64,000 nucleotides of DNA from Flammeovirgaceae bacterium SG7u.111 (lineage in GTDB: Bacteria > Bacteroidota > Bacteroidia > Cytophagales > Flammeovirgaceae). The stretch's first letter is position 1. Each line of letters begins with the position of its first letter. The position numbers and the translations under genes were made by a program. The stretch covers positions 759,635 through 823,634 of the forward strand of contig CP139021.1 of assembly GCA_034044135.1 (NCBI GenBank), in the 5' to 3' direction. This document shows, piece by piece, positions 9,259-19,039 of the stretch. The notes beneath the pieces are model-generated. The model did not search any database, had not been told where the DNA came from, and saw only the letters and a program-made list of their open reading frames with translations.

Positions 9259-9298
9259 CCGTCCCGATCGCTCGCAGCGATCGGGACGGTTTTATTTT
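9259..9298 (+). terminator. intrinsic terminator, second GTCCCGATC hairpin
   Basis: CCGTCCCGATCGCT (9259-9272) pairs perfectly with AGCGATCGGGACGG (9276-9289) across a 3-nt loop and is followed by TTTTATTTT. It ends transcription of the protease gene. It shares its arms with the terminator at 5109. Confidence 0.8.
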
Positions 9299-9430
9299 GT
9301 ATTCCATCGCCTAGCACTCAAAAAAGAAAAATCTCTATTAAGTACTTACCCAAAAACCCTATCTGGTTACGGGTACATTTTGGGAAGAAGGCGGCAAGCT
9401 GAAGTTTTATTTTGGTTCAAATGAATACGG

Positions 9431-10891
9431 TTATAAGGACGATCTTCCTATTTCCAACTCGGCAATTATTGCTTTTTCTCCATTGGCTTCCAGTATATCT
9501 AGTCTGAAATACCTTGCTTTCGTTTTTTCAAAATTGAGCGATTTGTATGTTGCGTCAGCACCCCACCTTTGGCTGGAAACCTCCTCAAAATTAAGACCAT
9601 CGGTACTTGAAAAAAGTTTGATATTCATTATGTTCCCTTCTGCCAAAGCCATTTCTGGATAAGGCTTGCACCTATGGTTGGGGACAATCATCAGTGCATC
9701 AACTCCTTCTTCAATTTTTCCCAGATCCATAGTAATAGTTTGGGGAAACTCTGCACTCGACTCCCAATGGAAATGGTTCGTTTGGATTTGGCGGGCATCG
9801 TGTAGGTAAGTTGCATTACCACTACTTGCTACCACAGATGCAAAGGGGATTGACTCGACAATTTGGCGACCTTGAGGGGGCAAAGCAGGCCTTGAAGTGT
9901 CAGGCTTCCACTTTTGACCGATTTCCGTAAGCATTCCTATGTAAATATCATCTAAAAGTCCTTCTCGGTTGGGCATGCAATTGAGCATGAAGTTGCAATA
10001 CCGTGCTTCGCAATCTACCAATTTATGAAGCACGGTATCTATTCCATCGTCTTGTTTCATACCGTTAGGGGTGTCTTCACTCCAAAACCAGCCGTTGCCT
10101 TTCACACTGCAGTGCCCAAGTGCCGATGCCATAGTGTTCCCTTCTGGGGGAAATGCCCCAAAAGGTCCTTCGAAATAAGGGATTTCCATGTGGTAAGGAG
10201 CTTGTAAATGCGTATGGTCGGTGATCAAACATTCTGGCTGAAGTTGCCTGATCAATTTCCTGATTTCGTGATAGGGAATCACTTTATGCCCTATTTTCCA
10301 ATACCATCCGTCCATTACAAAGTAGTCGATCTTTCCGTAGTTGGTGAGGAGTTCGGTTATTTGCCCCTTTACAAAATCTAATTTGTTGCCATCAATGCTA
10401 TCCTTTTCTACTCCGTGTGTACTGTCCCAGATCGAATAATATAAGCCTATTCCTAACCCTTTTACTCTAAATGCATCCACATATTGCCGGACAATGTCTT
10501 TTTGGTAAGGAGTGGATGCTACGTCATACTCTGTGAATTTACTATCCCAAAGGCAGAATCCTTCGTGGTGTTTTGTGGTGAGCAACCCATATTTCATCCC
10601 GGCCGAAACGGCTGCATCTGCCCACTGTGCGCAATCTAGTTTTTGAGGGTTAAAGGAATCGATGGGATAGTTTGCTTCTCCCCATTTTGCCCCATACGAC
10701 ATAACGTTGTAGCAAATGAACATGCCAAATCGTTGGTCAATAAACTCGCTTTTGAGCTGGTAAAGAGACTTGGTAGAACTGATTGCTTCATGCTCGATTG
10801 TTTCTTTTGGGTTGCTGCATTGCGTCAAACTCAGAAATCCAAGGATGCATACAAGCCCAATAATACTGTGAGAAATTCGTGTGTTTTTCAT
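9431..10891 (-). CDS. alpha-L-fucosidase, GH29, lipoprotein
   Basis: This is 486 residues with a lipoprotein signal (lipobox LSLTQC, C25). The GH29 fold is marked by [35 protein letters not shown] (the conserved KHHDGF-type substrate-binding block) and [12 protein letters not shown], where D194 is the expected catalytic nucleophile. The last 130 residues form a beta-rich discoidin-like region ([37 protein letters not shown]). It would release fucose from glycans at the cell surface. No Sus pair is adjacent; the gene stands alone next to repeats. Confidence 0.88.
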   Translation of the reverse strand: MKNTRISHSIIGLVCILGFLSLTQCSNPKETIEHEAISSTKSLYQLKSEFIDQRFGMFICYNVMSYGAKWGEANYPIDSFNPQKLDCAQWADAAVSAGMKYGLLTTKHHEGFCLWDSKFTEYDVASTPYQKDIVRQYVDAFRVKGLGIGLYYSIWDSTHGVEKDSIDGNKLDFVKGQITELLTNYGKIDYFVMDGWYWKIGHKVIPYHEIRKLIRQLQPECLITDHTHLQAPYHMEIPYFEGPFGAFPPEGNTMASALGHCSVKGNGWFWSEDTPNGMKQDDGIDTVLHKLVDCEARYCNFMLNCMPNREGLLDDIYIGMLTEIGQKWKPDTSRPALPPQGRQIVESIPFASVVASSGNATYLHDARQIQTNHFHWESSAEFPQTITMDLGKIEEGVDALMIVPNHRCKPYPEMALAEGNIMNIKLFSSTDGLNFEEVSSQRWGADATYKSLNFEKTKARYFRLDILEANGEKAIIAELEIGRSSL

Positions 10892-11008
10892 AATAATATT
10901 TGTGATAACAAGCGGTTCATTTTATTGAAATAAATAGAGATCCATTCCAAGTCGATGCTTGCAACCACTCTCCATTTATTTCAACCTTATTTCATTTTTT
11001 ACACCAAT

Positions 11009-11178
11009 GGCGCAAGCGTCTCGCTCAATGCTGTTAACTTAAGGACATTCTGAAAGTTCAGCGAGACGCTGAACATCATTTTAAAGCACAAGTGAGACAC
11101 TTGCGCTATTGAGAGAACTAGCCAAACATTATGGCGCAAGCATCCCGCTTGTGCCTTACTACAATTTAAGCGTCTCGC
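11009..11178. repeat. cluster of REP-like hairpins downstream of the RAYT gene
   Basis: Several short palindromes lie between the fucosidase and the transposase gene. They include TTCAGCG-AGA-CGCTGAA (11057-11073), CAAGTG-AGA-CACTTG (11090-11104), GGCGCAAGC-ATCC-CGCTTGTGCC (11133-11156) and AAGCG-TCT-CGCTT (11168-11180). The loops are AGA or its complement TCT, or ATCC. The 53-bp unit 11057-11109 recurs on the other side of the transposase gene at 11804-11856. Confidence 0.8.
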
Positions 11179-11184
11179 TTAAAA

Positions 11185-11745
11185 TCAACTCAAGAACTCA
11201 ATATCAATCAAGCCCTTTCCCGTTCCGTAATAATCCCTTGCACTGCTATAAAGCCAATGTTCCCCACTTTCCACAAAACCCATAGCGACCGGATTATCGT
11301 GAATGTATTCCAATTTCTCATGTAATAACTCTTCTGAGGAAATTTCGATAGGATGGTTGTGTTGCTGCCAAAGCTGGAAGTCTTTATTGTTACTGTTTTT
11401 CAACCCCGCATTTTTCATCATCCAGAGCATCCATTCCCTTCTACTTTCTCCCACAAACCTTTTGTCTTCCAGCAAAAGCCGTATATGCCTAGAGGTAAAT
11501 GATTTTAAGTCGCGAATGATCTCTTCCAATTTTTTATCACCAGACGTCCCTAAAATAAAATGGGCATGGCTGGTCATGATGACCCACGCATGTACTTTCA
11601 GTCCCTTGTTCTCTTGGCAATATTTGATGCTTTGCAACAGAATATCCTTAAATTCACTTCGGATAAAAACATCTATCCAATTCACCACGGTGAAGGTCAC
11701 AAAATACGGTAACTCTTGGTCGTTGATTTTGTATTTTCGGCTCAT
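11185..11745 (-). CDS. REP-associated tyrosine transposase (RAYT, Y1 HUH family)
   Basis: From the ATG at 11745 this is 186 residues; the family normally starts with a short lead into YFVTFTVVNW, and the longer frame would read through flanking repeat DNA. The HUH motif is MTSHAHFILG (H60, H62), with VHAWV before it and the C-terminal block YIHDNPVAMGFV...WLYSSARDYY typical of RAYT proteins. By family knowledge these single-copy Y1 transposases cut and spread REP palindromes. REP-like hairpins occur on both sides here, which fits. Confidence 0.88.
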   Translation of the reverse strand: MSRKYKINDQELPYFVTFTVVNWIDVFIRSEFKDILLQSIKYCQENKGLKVHAWVIMTSHAHFILGTSGDKKLEEIIRDLKSFTSRHIRLLLEDKRFVGESRREWMLWMMKNAGLKNSNNKDFQLWQQHNHPIEISSEELLHEKLEYIHDNPVAMGFVESGEHWLYSSARDYYGTGKGLIDIEFLS

Positions 11746-11803
11746 GGACTTGTTTTTAAATTTAAGAAAATCGATTTTCTTAAATTTAAAATATTTTGGC
11801 ATG

Positions 11804-11856
11804 TTCAGTGTCTCGCTGAACATCATTTTAAAGCACAAGAGAGACTCTTGCGCTAT
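11804..11856. repeat. REP-like two-hairpin unit upstream of the RAYT gene
   Basis: This 53-bp unit matches 11057-11109 except at 6 positions. Of these, the changes inside the second hairpin are compensatory (CAAGTG/CACTTG versus CAAGAG/CTCTTG), so pairing is kept. The first hairpin keeps its TTCAG/CTGAA arms, and its loop changes from AGA to TCT. Direct repeats flanking the transposase fit a REPtron. Confidence 0.8.
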
Positions 11857-11866
11857 GACAGCCCTA

Positions 11867-12244
11867 CTATTTCTCATCCACTATTCGAGCCATATTATTA
11901 TTAAAAAAACAGACTACATGGTAAGAAATTGCAAATGAGAATACCATAGCTCTTTTCTTTTCATACTTCGCAAGCAGAAGCTCTTTTTTCTTAGTAAAAA
12001 GAAAAATCATATAGCTGACAAGAGAGAGAAGAGTTATAATAAGACCTTCAATATCAAATTCACTTACGATTTTATACTCCATATTATGATATATAATGTG
12101 AAAAATTATAAGTCCCCACATTATTGAAATAGAGCTCCATAGAATAGTTGCTACGTTACTAATTGAAGATTCTCCAAATCTCCTTTTTGAAAGAAAGTAC
12201 CAAAACATTAAAATAACCTCAAAGAAATAAGTTAACCATTTCAT
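11867..12244 (-). CDS. small multi-pass membrane protein, unknown
   Basis: This is 125 residues with four hydrophobic segments (about 3-18, 32-52, 66-84 and 98-113; for example TILWSSISIMWGLIIFHIIY and LIITLLSLVSYMIFLF) separated by short charged loops such as TKKKELLLAKYEKKRA. No motif that I recognise. It is AT-rich, sits 16 bp downstream of the DUF255 gene's stop on the same strand and next to the REP/RAYT unit. Confidence 0.55.
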   Translation of the reverse strand: MKWLTYFFEVILMFWYFLSKRRFGESSISNVATILWSSISIMWGLIIFHIIYHNMEYKIVSEFDIEGLIITLLSLVSYMIFLFTKKKELLLAKYEKKRAMVFSFAISYHVVCFFNNNMARIVDEK

Positions 12245-12260
12245 ATTTCTACCTTATCTC

Positions 12261-14357
12261 TTATTCAGCAACCACCATCTGTCCAAAAGCAGCTTCCACT
12301 TCCATCACAGGCAATTTGCAGGCTTTTTCTTTGCAGACATAAATCATTGTTTCCCCTTCCATCAGCTTATTTTTGAGGAGTTCGAGCGAGCCTTCGGTTT
12401 TGCCGCCCATCAGCACAGCGTTGGGCTGGTAGCTTTGGAGGAATTCTGCTTGGAGTTGCGCCGCATTGTCGCCCACTATTGCCACTTCGTAGAAAGGGTA
12501 GGTGAGGTACATCTGCAACTGGAACCAGTTGGTGAAATAAGCAGTATTGGCGGGTACAAACTCCAGCACACCTTGTAGCATATTGGTGCTTTTCTTTTTC
12601 AATTCCCCATCAAAAAAGTAATTGCCCAAGTAATATAAATTCTTCGCCATCACCGAGTTGGCAGAAGGGATTACGTTGTCGGTCAGCTCTACTTTTCGGG
12701 CAATGAGCGCTGGGTCTTGGTCCGAAGTATAGAAGAAATAGCCACTGCCCTCATCGTAAAAATGTTCCAAGGCATAGTTGGTCAAATCTTGGGCTTTGTA
12801 GAGCCATTGCTCGTTGAAGGTAACTTGGTAGAGCGTGATGAAGGCATCGACAGTTAGGGCATAATCATCCAAAAAAGCATTGATGCTCGACTTGCCATCC
12901 TTGTAGTTTCGATTGAGGCGGTTGCCTTCCTGCAAAGTAGTTTTTACGATAAATTCAGCCCCTGTTAAAGCTTTTTCAAGATATTTCTGTTTTCCAAAAG
13001 CGGAGTAGGCATCGATGTAGCCTTTCACCATCAGCGCATTCCACGAAGTCAGGATTTTATCGTCCAAGCCTGGGCGCACTCGTTTGCTTCGGGCTTCCAT
13101 CAGCTTGCTTTTAGCAGAAGCAATGGAGTTTTCCAGCGCTGCTTTTTTCATTTCCACTTCTATGGCTACCGCTTCTATCGCCTTGGTATTGAATAAGATG
13201 TTTATGCTGTCTTCCCAATTCCCTTCTTTTTCTATGTTGTAATATGCCGAAACCGCTTTGTATTCTGCTTCGTCCAGCAGAGCTTCCAACTCTTCGTTGG
13301 TCCATGTATAAAACTTTCCTTCTTTCCCTTCGCTGTCGGCATCGAGGGAAGAATAAAAACCGCCATCTGGCGAAGTCAATTCCCTTTCTACAAAAGCCAA
13401 GGTTTCTTCCACCACCTTTTTGTAAAGTGGGTTTTTGGTGACTTTATAGGCTTGGCTGTATAACGAAACAAGCTGGGCATTATCGTAGAGCATCTTTTCA
13501 AAATGCGGCACTTTCCAAAATGCATCGGTGGAATAGCGGGCAAATCCGCCACCCACTTGGTCGTAAATACCGCCCATTGCCATGCGCTCCAGCGTGAGGT
13601 TCACGTAGTCCATTGCCGTATCGTTTTGGGTGAGGTGGTGGAATTGAAGCAGGGCTTCCAAGTGGTTGGGCATAGGGAATTTTTGGGTGCGTTGGAAGCC
13701 GCCCAGTTGCATGTCGAGGTCGGAGGTGAAGTTGGCAAAAGTGGAATGAACACTATCAGGGAGAAACTCAGAATCGTCGGCTATATGCGCATTGAAGGAA
13801 TTTTCCCCTACGCCAGAAGTCACCTGTTTGGCAATAGATTCGAGCCTTTCGGGGTCATTTTTCTTGGCATCGATGATCTGCTGCAACAGATCCATCCACT
13901 GGTCTTTTTCAAAATACGTTCCTGCAAAAATAGGCCTGCCGTCGGGCAAGGTCACGCAGTTGAGTGGCCAGCCCCCGCTTCCTGTCATTATCTGCGAAGC
14001 TTCCATGTAAATCTGGTCGATGTCGGGGCGTTCTTCCCTGTCCACTTTTATAGAGACAAAGTTGTTGTTCATCAGTTTGGCAACTTCCTCATTTTCAAAC
14101 GACTCGTGCTCCATTACGTGGCACCAGTGGCAAGCCGCATAGCCCACACTCACAATAATGAGCTTATTTTCCGCCTTCGCCTTGTTCAGTGCTTCTTCTC
14201 CCCAGGGGTACCAATTTACAGGGTTGTGCGCATGCTGGAGTAGGTAAGGGCTGCTCTCGCCAGCCAGTTTGTTGGTGTGTTTGTGAGATTCCCCGCAAGA
14301 AACCAACACAAATAAAAGCATACCAAAAAGAGTGAGTTTTGTATAATTCAAATTCAT
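12261..14357 (-). CDS. thioredoxin-fold DUF255 / YyaL-type protein, lipoprotein
   Basis: This is 698 residues with a lipoprotein signal (LFVLVSC, C21). The N-terminal thioredoxin-like domain carries the family hallmarks [21 protein letters not shown] and [16 protein letters not shown] (C76, C79). It is followed by an (alpha/alpha)6 six-hairpin-like region ([34 protein letters not shown]). Homologues are widespread (SPATA20 in animals) and have no settled enzymatic role; cellobiose-epimerase-like folds have been noted. Export as a lipoprotein is less usual. A palindrome at 14382 lies in its upstream region. Confidence 0.88.
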   Translation of the reverse strand: MNLNYTKLTLFGMLLFVLVSCGESHKHTNKLAGESSPYLLQHAHNPVNWYPWGEEALNKAKAENKLIIVSVGYAACHWCHVMEHESFENEEVAKLMNNNFVSIKVDREERPDIDQIYMEASQIMTGSGGWPLNCVTLPDGRPIFAGTYFEKDQWMDLLQQIIDAKKNDPERLESIAKQVTSGVGENSFNAHIADDSEFLPDSVHSTFANFTSDLDMQLGGFQRTQKFPMPNHLEALLQFHHLTQNDTAMDYVNLTLERMAMGGIYDQVGGGFARYSTDAFWKVPHFEKMLYDNAQLVSLYSQAYKVTKNPLYKKVVEETLAFVERELTSPDGGFYSSLDADSEGKEGKFYTWTNEELEALLDEAEYKAVSAYYNIEKEGNWEDSINILFNTKAIEAVAIEVEMKKAALENSIASAKSKLMEARSKRVRPGLDDKILTSWNALMVKGYIDAYSAFGKQKYLEKALTGAEFIVKTTLQEGNRLNRNYKDGKSSINAFLDDYALTVDAFITLYQVTFNEQWLYKAQDLTNYALEHFYDEGSGYFFYTSDQDPALIARKVELTDNVIPSANSVMAKNLYYLGNYFFDGELKKKSTNMLQGVLEFVPANTAYFTNWFQLQMYLTYPFYEVAIVGDNAAQLQAEFLQSYQPNAVLMGGKTEGSLELLKNKLMEGETMIYVCKEKACKLPVMEVEAAFGQMVVAE

Positions 14358-14381
14358 ATTTTATTATTTAGGATTCTTCCC

Positions 14382-14410
14382 GTAGAGCCGCCCAATTTGA
14401 GCGTCTCTAC
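14382..14410. repeat. imperfect GTAGAG...CTCTAC palindrome
   Basis: GTAGAG at the left and CTCTAC at the right enclose a GC...GC core, like a decayed copy of the perfect palindrome at 52721-52748. It lies just upstream of the DUF255 gene. Confidence 0.45.
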
Positions 14411-14513
14411 AATTCTAACAGGAATATTATAGAAAATAGAATTTGCAACGAAGATGTTCTGGAAGAAGCCTCGCTATTTCACTTTAAAGGAGACGACAAC
14501 AGAAAAATAAACT

Positions 14514-15029
14514 ATGATAAATGATTCCATACATTCAGGTTTAATATTAAAGAAAGGCGATTTTTTCATACAGAATGGTCAGCAGAATTTTAGAATTGGT
14601 CAATTGTTGAAGGGAGTACTAAGAGGTTTTACTTTGAATAATGAAGGCGAGGAAATTACAACTCATTTTTTTGTTGAAAATGATTTAGTTTCTGGAAATT
14701 ATGTTCCGAATATTCCTGCAACAATGACAATTCAGGCTTTAGAAAACTGTGCGTTAAGTGTTGCTAATTATACAGAGGTGTTTTCTCATATGAACTCAGA
14801 CAATTACTTAACTAATGTAATTTTATCGAATTTTCAAAAATTGAATAAGCAGAACAATTCAAGAATCGAAGCATTAATTACAGGAGATTCATTGACCAAA
14901 TACAAGTGGTTTTTAAAAGAATATCCAAATTTATTGAACAGGATTCCTCATTACTATATAGCAAACTTCTTAGGAATGACTCCAACTCAACTTAGTAGAA
15001 CTCGCAAACAGTTTTCTCAACAAATGTAA
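14514..15029 (+). CDS. Crp/Fnr family transcriptional regulator
   Basis: This is 171 residues, slightly short for the family. The N-terminal cyclic-nucleotide-binding-like barrel starts at once (LILKKGDFFIQNGQQNF, then RGFTLNNEGEEITTHFFVENDL). The C-terminal helices end in IPHYYIANFLGMTPTQLSRTRK, a winged-helix recognition segment. It belongs to the group of single-domain-like Bacteroidota Crp regulators that sense small signals, ligand unknown. AAAGGAG about 20 bp upstream is a possible RBS. The DNA is clearly more AT-rich than the neighbours. The next gene follows by 56 bp and is probably its cotranscribed target. Confidence 0.85.
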   Translation: MINDSIHSGLILKKGDFFIQNGQQNFRIGQLLKGVLRGFTLNNEGEEITTHFFVENDLVSGNYVPNIPATMTIQALENCALSVANYTEVFSHMNSDNYLTNVILSNFQKLNKQNNSRIEALITGDSLTKYKWFLKEYPNLLNRIPHYYIANFLGMTPTQLSRTRKQFSQQM

Positions 15030-15085
15030 ATGAAATGTTTTTAGTGCCTAGTTATTTTTGCTGTGATAACAATAAAAAGTAAAAA

Positions 15086-15706
15086 ATGAGATTTAAATTA
15101 AATTTATTAGCAATTACAATGGTGACTTTGACATTTTGTTCTTGTCATTTTAGTCACGGAGAGAAAAAACACGGTCATTCACACAGTAAAGCAAATCATC
15201 CTTTAAAAGGAGAAAGTACTATGAAAATTACAACGCCCAATAGAGTATCACACACTTACGAACAAACAATAAACGGGACAAAGAAAGAGATAATGCCTCT
15301 GTATTGCCCAGTAAGGGAATTGGACTGGTGTGAAAATTGGAATCCTAAGGCAGTTGTTTCAAATTCAGGAGTAGTTGAAAAAGATTGTATCTTCATTACT
15401 TCGCACGGAGAGGACGATGTTGTTTGGATTGTAACAGAATATGATACTGAAAAAGGTATTGTAGAAATGTATTACCACGTTCCAAATATTCAGATTACTA
15501 AACTAAACATTAAAATAAGTCCAATAACTGAAACTACCACAAAGGCAGTTCTTACATATACAAAAACATCTTTAAGTGATATTGGAGACAAGGTGCTGAA
15601 AGAGTTTACAAAATCTGAATATGATATCATGATGGATTCTTGGGAAAAAGCAATGAATCATTATCTTGCAACAGGCGAGAAACTTACAGGTTTGCCAAAT
15701 TTTTAG
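15086..15706 (+). CDS. SRPBCC-like protein with His-rich lipoprotein-type N terminus
   Basis: This is 206 residues from the ATG at 15086. The start gives a lipoprotein-like signal (LTFCSC) and a His-rich stretch (HFSHGEKKHGHSHSKANH) that could bind metal. A second in-frame ATG at 15221 has a near-perfect Shine-Dalgarno (AAAAGGAGA), and from it the protein begins MKITTPNRVSHTYEQTING, the normal start of an SRPBCC/START-like domain (VRELDWCENWNPKAV, then a C-terminal helix SWEKAMNHYL). Both forms may be made. Ligand unknown. It is AT-rich and follows the Crp-type regulator. Confidence 0.65.
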   Translation: MRFKLNLLAITMVTLTFCSCHFSHGEKKHGHSHSKANHPLKGESTMKITTPNRVSHTYEQTINGTKKEIMPLYCPVRELDWCENWNPKAVVSNSGVVEKDCIFITSHGEDDVVWIVTEYDTEKGIVEMYYHVPNIQITKLNIKISPITETTTKAVLTYTKTSLSDIGDKVLKEFTKSEYDIMMDSWEKAMNHYLATGEKLTGLPNF

Positions 15707-15962
15707 AAATAAAAATAGAATAATGAGAAATGGAGTAGAAACAACAAACCGTTAACACTTTGTATAGTACAATAGCAGGTTTGATGCTGATTTTGAGCAT
15801 CATCACTTGCCCGAGCATTAGTGATTATTTGAAAGAAAATCTCACGTAATCCGCTACAGCACCATACAATTTACCGTTAAACACTACACAAACCCCATTT
15901 CAAAAGTTACTTCTCAAAACTTGAACATCGTAGGCGATCGCAGCGACTATGAAAAAGCAATC

Positions 15963-16856
15963 TTACACCCTTGCCAAAGCGTTAAATCCTACATTATCGC
16001 GAAAGCCTTGGGGGCTAACTCCTGTATGTTTCTTGAAGTACTTGCTGAAGTGATACTCGTCGTTGAAGCCTAGCTCGTAGGCAATTACTTTGATAGGATT
16101 GTCGGTGAGGTACAAATCTCGCTTGGCTTCCACTACTATCCGCTCCGAAATGAGTTCTGTTGGGGTTTTGTCAAAATAACTTTTGGTGAGTTTCCCCAAG
16201 TTTTTTGGAGTGATGTGAAGCAATTCGGCATATTCGGTTGGGGCGTGCTTGTCCTTGTAATGTTCCTCAATCAAATCTTTCAATTTTTGCAACACCGCAG
16301 GCTCTTTTTGCTCTTTTACCCCCTTTACATCTATGTCATTTTGCTCAGCTTTTATCCTCACGGCATAGATCAGCAACATTTTGAGCTGTGTAGTGAGCAT
16401 ATGATGTTGGGAGATGTTACTATGCTGCATTTCGTCCTTTACCAAAGAGAATATATTTTCGAAAGTTTGCTGAGATTGTTCGTTCAGCTGAATCAGGTTT
16501 TGACCGTAAATGGTATTGAACAAAACTCCATTGCAGCCTATCTCTTTGTCGTATTGGTAAATACAATAAAAGTCTGAATGGAAATTGAAGTATTCCCCTT
16601 TCAAGCTTTCCTCTTCAATGAGCTGGAAAGGCTGGTAAGGGGTGAAAAACAAGGCTTGCCCCTTTTTTATTTCCTTTTCTGAAAACTCAGTTTTAAGTAC
16701 TCCTTTACCTTCTTTTACCCACAAAATCGTATAATAGGGAAGTCGCTGTAGATCGGAAAATGTGTCGCAAGAAAACTGCCCTACTTTAAAGGCAAGTAAG
16801 TTGGTATCGGTGTTGATGAGTTGAAACTGTTCAGAGGCAAGTGTTTCGTTATTCAT
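15963..16856 (-). CDS. AraC family transcriptional regulator
   Basis: This is 297 residues. The N-terminal half is a cupin-like effector domain (YYTILWVKEGKGVLKTEF, then GQALFFTPYQPFQLIEE). The last 100 residues hold the two AraC helix-turn-helix units, seen in YAELLHITPKNLGKLTKSYF and PIKVIAYELGFNDEYHFSKYFKKHTGVSPQGFR. The effector is unknown. It is followed upstream on the same strand by a PNPOx-like gene (58 bp gap), so it may share a transcript with the redox group 16.9-19.9 kb. Confidence 0.92.
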   Translation of the reverse strand: MNNETLASEQFQLINTDTNLLAFKVGQFSCDTFSDLQRLPYYTILWVKEGKGVLKTEFSEKEIKKGQALFFTPYQPFQLIEEESLKGEYFNFHSDFYCIYQYDKEIGCNGVLFNTIYGQNLIQLNEQSQQTFENIFSLVKDEMQHSNISQHHMLTTQLKMLLIYAVRIKAEQNDIDVKGVKEQKEPAVLQKLKDLIEEHYKDKHAPTEYAELLHITPKNLGKLTKSYFDKTPTELISERIVVEAKRDLYLTDNPIKVIAYELGFNDEYHFSKYFKKHTGVSPQGFRDNVGFNALARV

Positions 16857-16914
16857 AGATTATCGAAAGGAATTAATAGAGAAAATAGTACGATTAATAA
16901 AACCCTAAATTGGC

Positions 16915-17526
16915 TTAATCGTTCAGTTCGTCCCTCAATCTTTTCACTTCTGCTTCTAAGGTTTTTATATATTCTTCCTTGGAAGTTAAGATGTCTCCGA
17001 GTTCATCTAAAGAGAACCGTTGTTTGATGTGTTGCGAGCAGTTCCAGTCATAAGCTTTGATATGAAACAAAATAATTCGTTCTGCTTTAAAAGCATAGTT
17101 CCGATGCCTGACGTCTTTTTCTAGTTCAGGAGCTTCATCTAAAGCCTTGATTTCTACCTCTGCGTATACTTTTAGCCTTGCTTGGTTTGGGTAATCGACC
17201 AAAATCAGCGAAGCTTTATTGTTTTGGTTCAGATTTCCCACGGAGATATATTGCTTGTTTCCGGTAAAGTCCAAAAAGGCAAGGGTTTTACCATCCAATA
17301 CTTTCAAAAACCCGTTTGGTCCGCCCCGATGTTGCACATAGGGGAACTCGTTCTCCCCATAAGATGCCATGTAAAAGCTATCCCTTGCCTCTATAAATTG
17401 TATTTCTCGCTGGCTCAATGCTTCGGTGGAAGTGAACCGCTCCATCTTTTTGTAACTCTCCCTACTTCCGTATTGGCTTTGCAGCTTTTTAATACTTTCA
17501 GTGAAAGCTAGGTTTGCATAATTCAT
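16915..17526 (-). CDS. pyridoxamine 5'-phosphate oxidase family (FMN-binding split barrel) protein
   Basis: From the ATG at 17526 this is 203 residues (MNYANLAFTESIKKLQSQYG, the normal opening); a longer frame starts at 17571. The split-barrel is seen in ARDSFYMASYGENEFPYVQHRGGPNGFLKV, TLAFLDFTGNKQYISVGNL and KASLILVDYPNQARLKVYAEVEI. Relatives are general flavin-binding oxidoreductases in stress responses, not true PdxH. The C terminus is a charged helix. It lies 24 bp from the GAPDH stop on the same strand, probably one operon. Confidence 0.85.
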   Translation of the reverse strand: MNYANLAFTESIKKLQSQYGSRESYKKMERFTSTEALSQREIQFIEARDSFYMASYGENEFPYVQHRGGPNGFLKVLDGKTLAFLDFTGNKQYISVGNLNQNNKASLILVDYPNQARLKVYAEVEIKALDEAPELEKDVRHRNYAFKAERIILFHIKAYDWNCSQHIKQRFSLDELGDILTSKEEYIKTLEAEVKRLRDELND

Positions 17527-17595
17527 TGCTTCTAAAAGCTTTATATAAAATGATAATGATCCGTGTACCATAATAACTAGGTGTGTAAATCTTAC

Positions 17596-18582
17596 TTACA
17601 GACCCAAAATCTGGCGGATCATTTGGTTGGTGAAGCCCCATTCGTTATCGTACCAGGTCAATACTTTTAGCAAGTCGCCATCTACCACTTTGGTCATGGG
17701 CAAGTCGGCAATAGAAGCGTACGGACTTTTGATGATATCGGAAGAAACCAAAGGATCTTTGCTTACGGCAAATACCTTTTTGTACCTCTCCGTGGCGGCT
17801 TCTTGGGCCAATATTTCATTTACTTCCTCGGCAGAAGTAGGTCTTTCTGTTACGATAGTGATATCGGAAATAGAACCTACGGCTACTGGGACGCGAACAG
17901 ACAATCCATCGAACTTGCCAACAAATTGGGGCAATGCTTTTCCTGTAGCTATTGCAGCACCGGTAGTTGTTGGGATCAAATTGTTCAGTCCCGACCTTCC
18001 CATTCGGAAATCTTTGGCGGGGGAATCAACGGTTTTGTTGGAGGCCGTATCGGCGTGAATTGTTGTCATGATGGCTTTCTTGATACCAATCCTTCGACCT
18101 AAAATCTCCATTACGGGACTGATGTTGTTGGTGGTACAGCTGGCACAAGAAAATATGCTTGCCTTTCCATCTTCAGTGTTTACTCCATGGACAACAGTGG
18201 GTATGTTCGGGCTCTTGGTCGGGCCAGAAAGGACTACCGTTTTCGCTCCAGCTTTTACATGCTTTGCAGCATCGTCTTCGTTGGTGAAAATACCTGTGCT
18301 TTCAATAACCACATCTACGCCAAGTTCTTTCCAAGGCAGTTTTTCAGGATCTTTTTCATTCAAAAACAAGAGCGGTTTTCCATCAATGAAAAGTTCGCCT
18401 TCTTTTGCTTCAATATCTTTTTCCAAAGTACCATGAACGCTGTCGTATTTGAGAAGATAGGCTATATTTTCAATGGGTGCAATGTCATTTACGGCGACCA
18501 GCTCAAGCCCAGGAGTATCTAAAATAATTTTCAAGGAAGTACGGCCTATGCGCCCCATTCCATTTATCGCTATTCGTTTCAT
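17596..18582 (-). CDS. gap: glyceraldehyde-3-phosphate dehydrogenase, type I
   Basis: This is 328 residues. The Rossmann opening is IAINGMGRIGRTSLK with D33 in VNDIAP, pointing to NAD preference. The catalytic cysteine is C149 in SCASCTTNNISP, and the partner His is near 176 (TTIHADTASN). The end WYDNEWGFTNQM is canonical. An oddity is that the residue after CTTN is N rather than the usual C. It catalyses oxidation and phosphorylation of glyceraldehyde 3-phosphate. Genes around it look redox-related, and it may be a stress or moonlighting copy rather than the main glycolytic one (inference). Confidence 0.93.
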   Translation of the reverse strand: MKRIAINGMGRIGRTSLKIILDTPGLELVAVNDIAPIENIAYLLKYDSVHGTLEKDIEAKEGELFIDGKPLLFLNEKDPEKLPWKELGVDVVIESTGIFTNEDDAAKHVKAGAKTVVLSGPTKSPNIPTVVHGVNTEDGKASIFSCASCTTNNISPVMEILGRRIGIKKAIMTTIHADTASNKTVDSPAKDFRMGRSGLNNLIPTTTGAAIATGKALPQFVGKFDGLSVRVPVAVGSISDITIVTERPTSAEEVNEILAQEAATERYKKVFAVSKDPLVSSDIIKSPYASIADLPMTKVVDGDLLKVLTWYDNEWGFTNQMIRQILGL

Positions 18583-18587
18583 TTTTT

Positions 18588-18998
18588 TTATAAGTGTCTT
18601 TCTTGTTCAGTAATTGGTAAATCGTTTATGCTTGCGAATCTTTTCTCCATCAATCCGTTTTCGTCAAATTCCCAGTTTTCGTTTCCATACGCCCTAAACC
18701 ATTGTCCTTCTTTGTTTCTGTATTCGTATTCAAACCTTACGGCAATTCGGTTTTCGGTATGCGCCCAGTATTCTTTTTTGAGCTTGTAGTTCAGCTCTTT
18801 TTTCCATTTTCCGCTAAGGAATTTCACAATTTCTTCTCTACCATTTATAAAAGTGGAGCGGTTGCGCCATTCACTGTTGGGCGTGTAGGCTAGTGATACT
18901 TTTTCAGGATTTTGGCTGTTCCAAGCATCTTCTGCCAGTTGGATTTTTTCTTTGGCGGTTTCCAATGTGAAAGGCGGCAAGGGATATTTTTTTTCCAT
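18588..18998 (-). CDS. nuclear transport factor 2 family protein, DUF1348
   Basis: This is 136 residues, full length for DUF1348: [34 protein letters not shown] opens it, [22 protein letters not shown] follows, and the cone-shaped NTF2/SnoaL fold ends in [16 protein letters not shown]. Role unknown; often near oxidoreductases. It precedes gap by 5 bp and is its cotranscribed upstream partner. Confidence 0.87.
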   Translation of the reverse strand: MEKKYPLPPFTLETAKEKIQLAEDAWNSQNPEKVSLAYTPNSEWRNRSTFINGREEIVKFLSGKWKKELNYKLKKEYWAHTENRIAVRFEYEYRNKEGQWFRAYGNENWEFDENGLMEKRFASINDLPITEQERHL

Positions 18999-19039
18999 GA
19001 TTATTGGTTTTATCGATTACTATTTCTATTGGAAGAAAT

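Noticed and set aside
9200-9424. 74-residue frame after the tricorn-like protease
   Set aside because: Starts within the tandem repeat and passes through the terminator hairpin.
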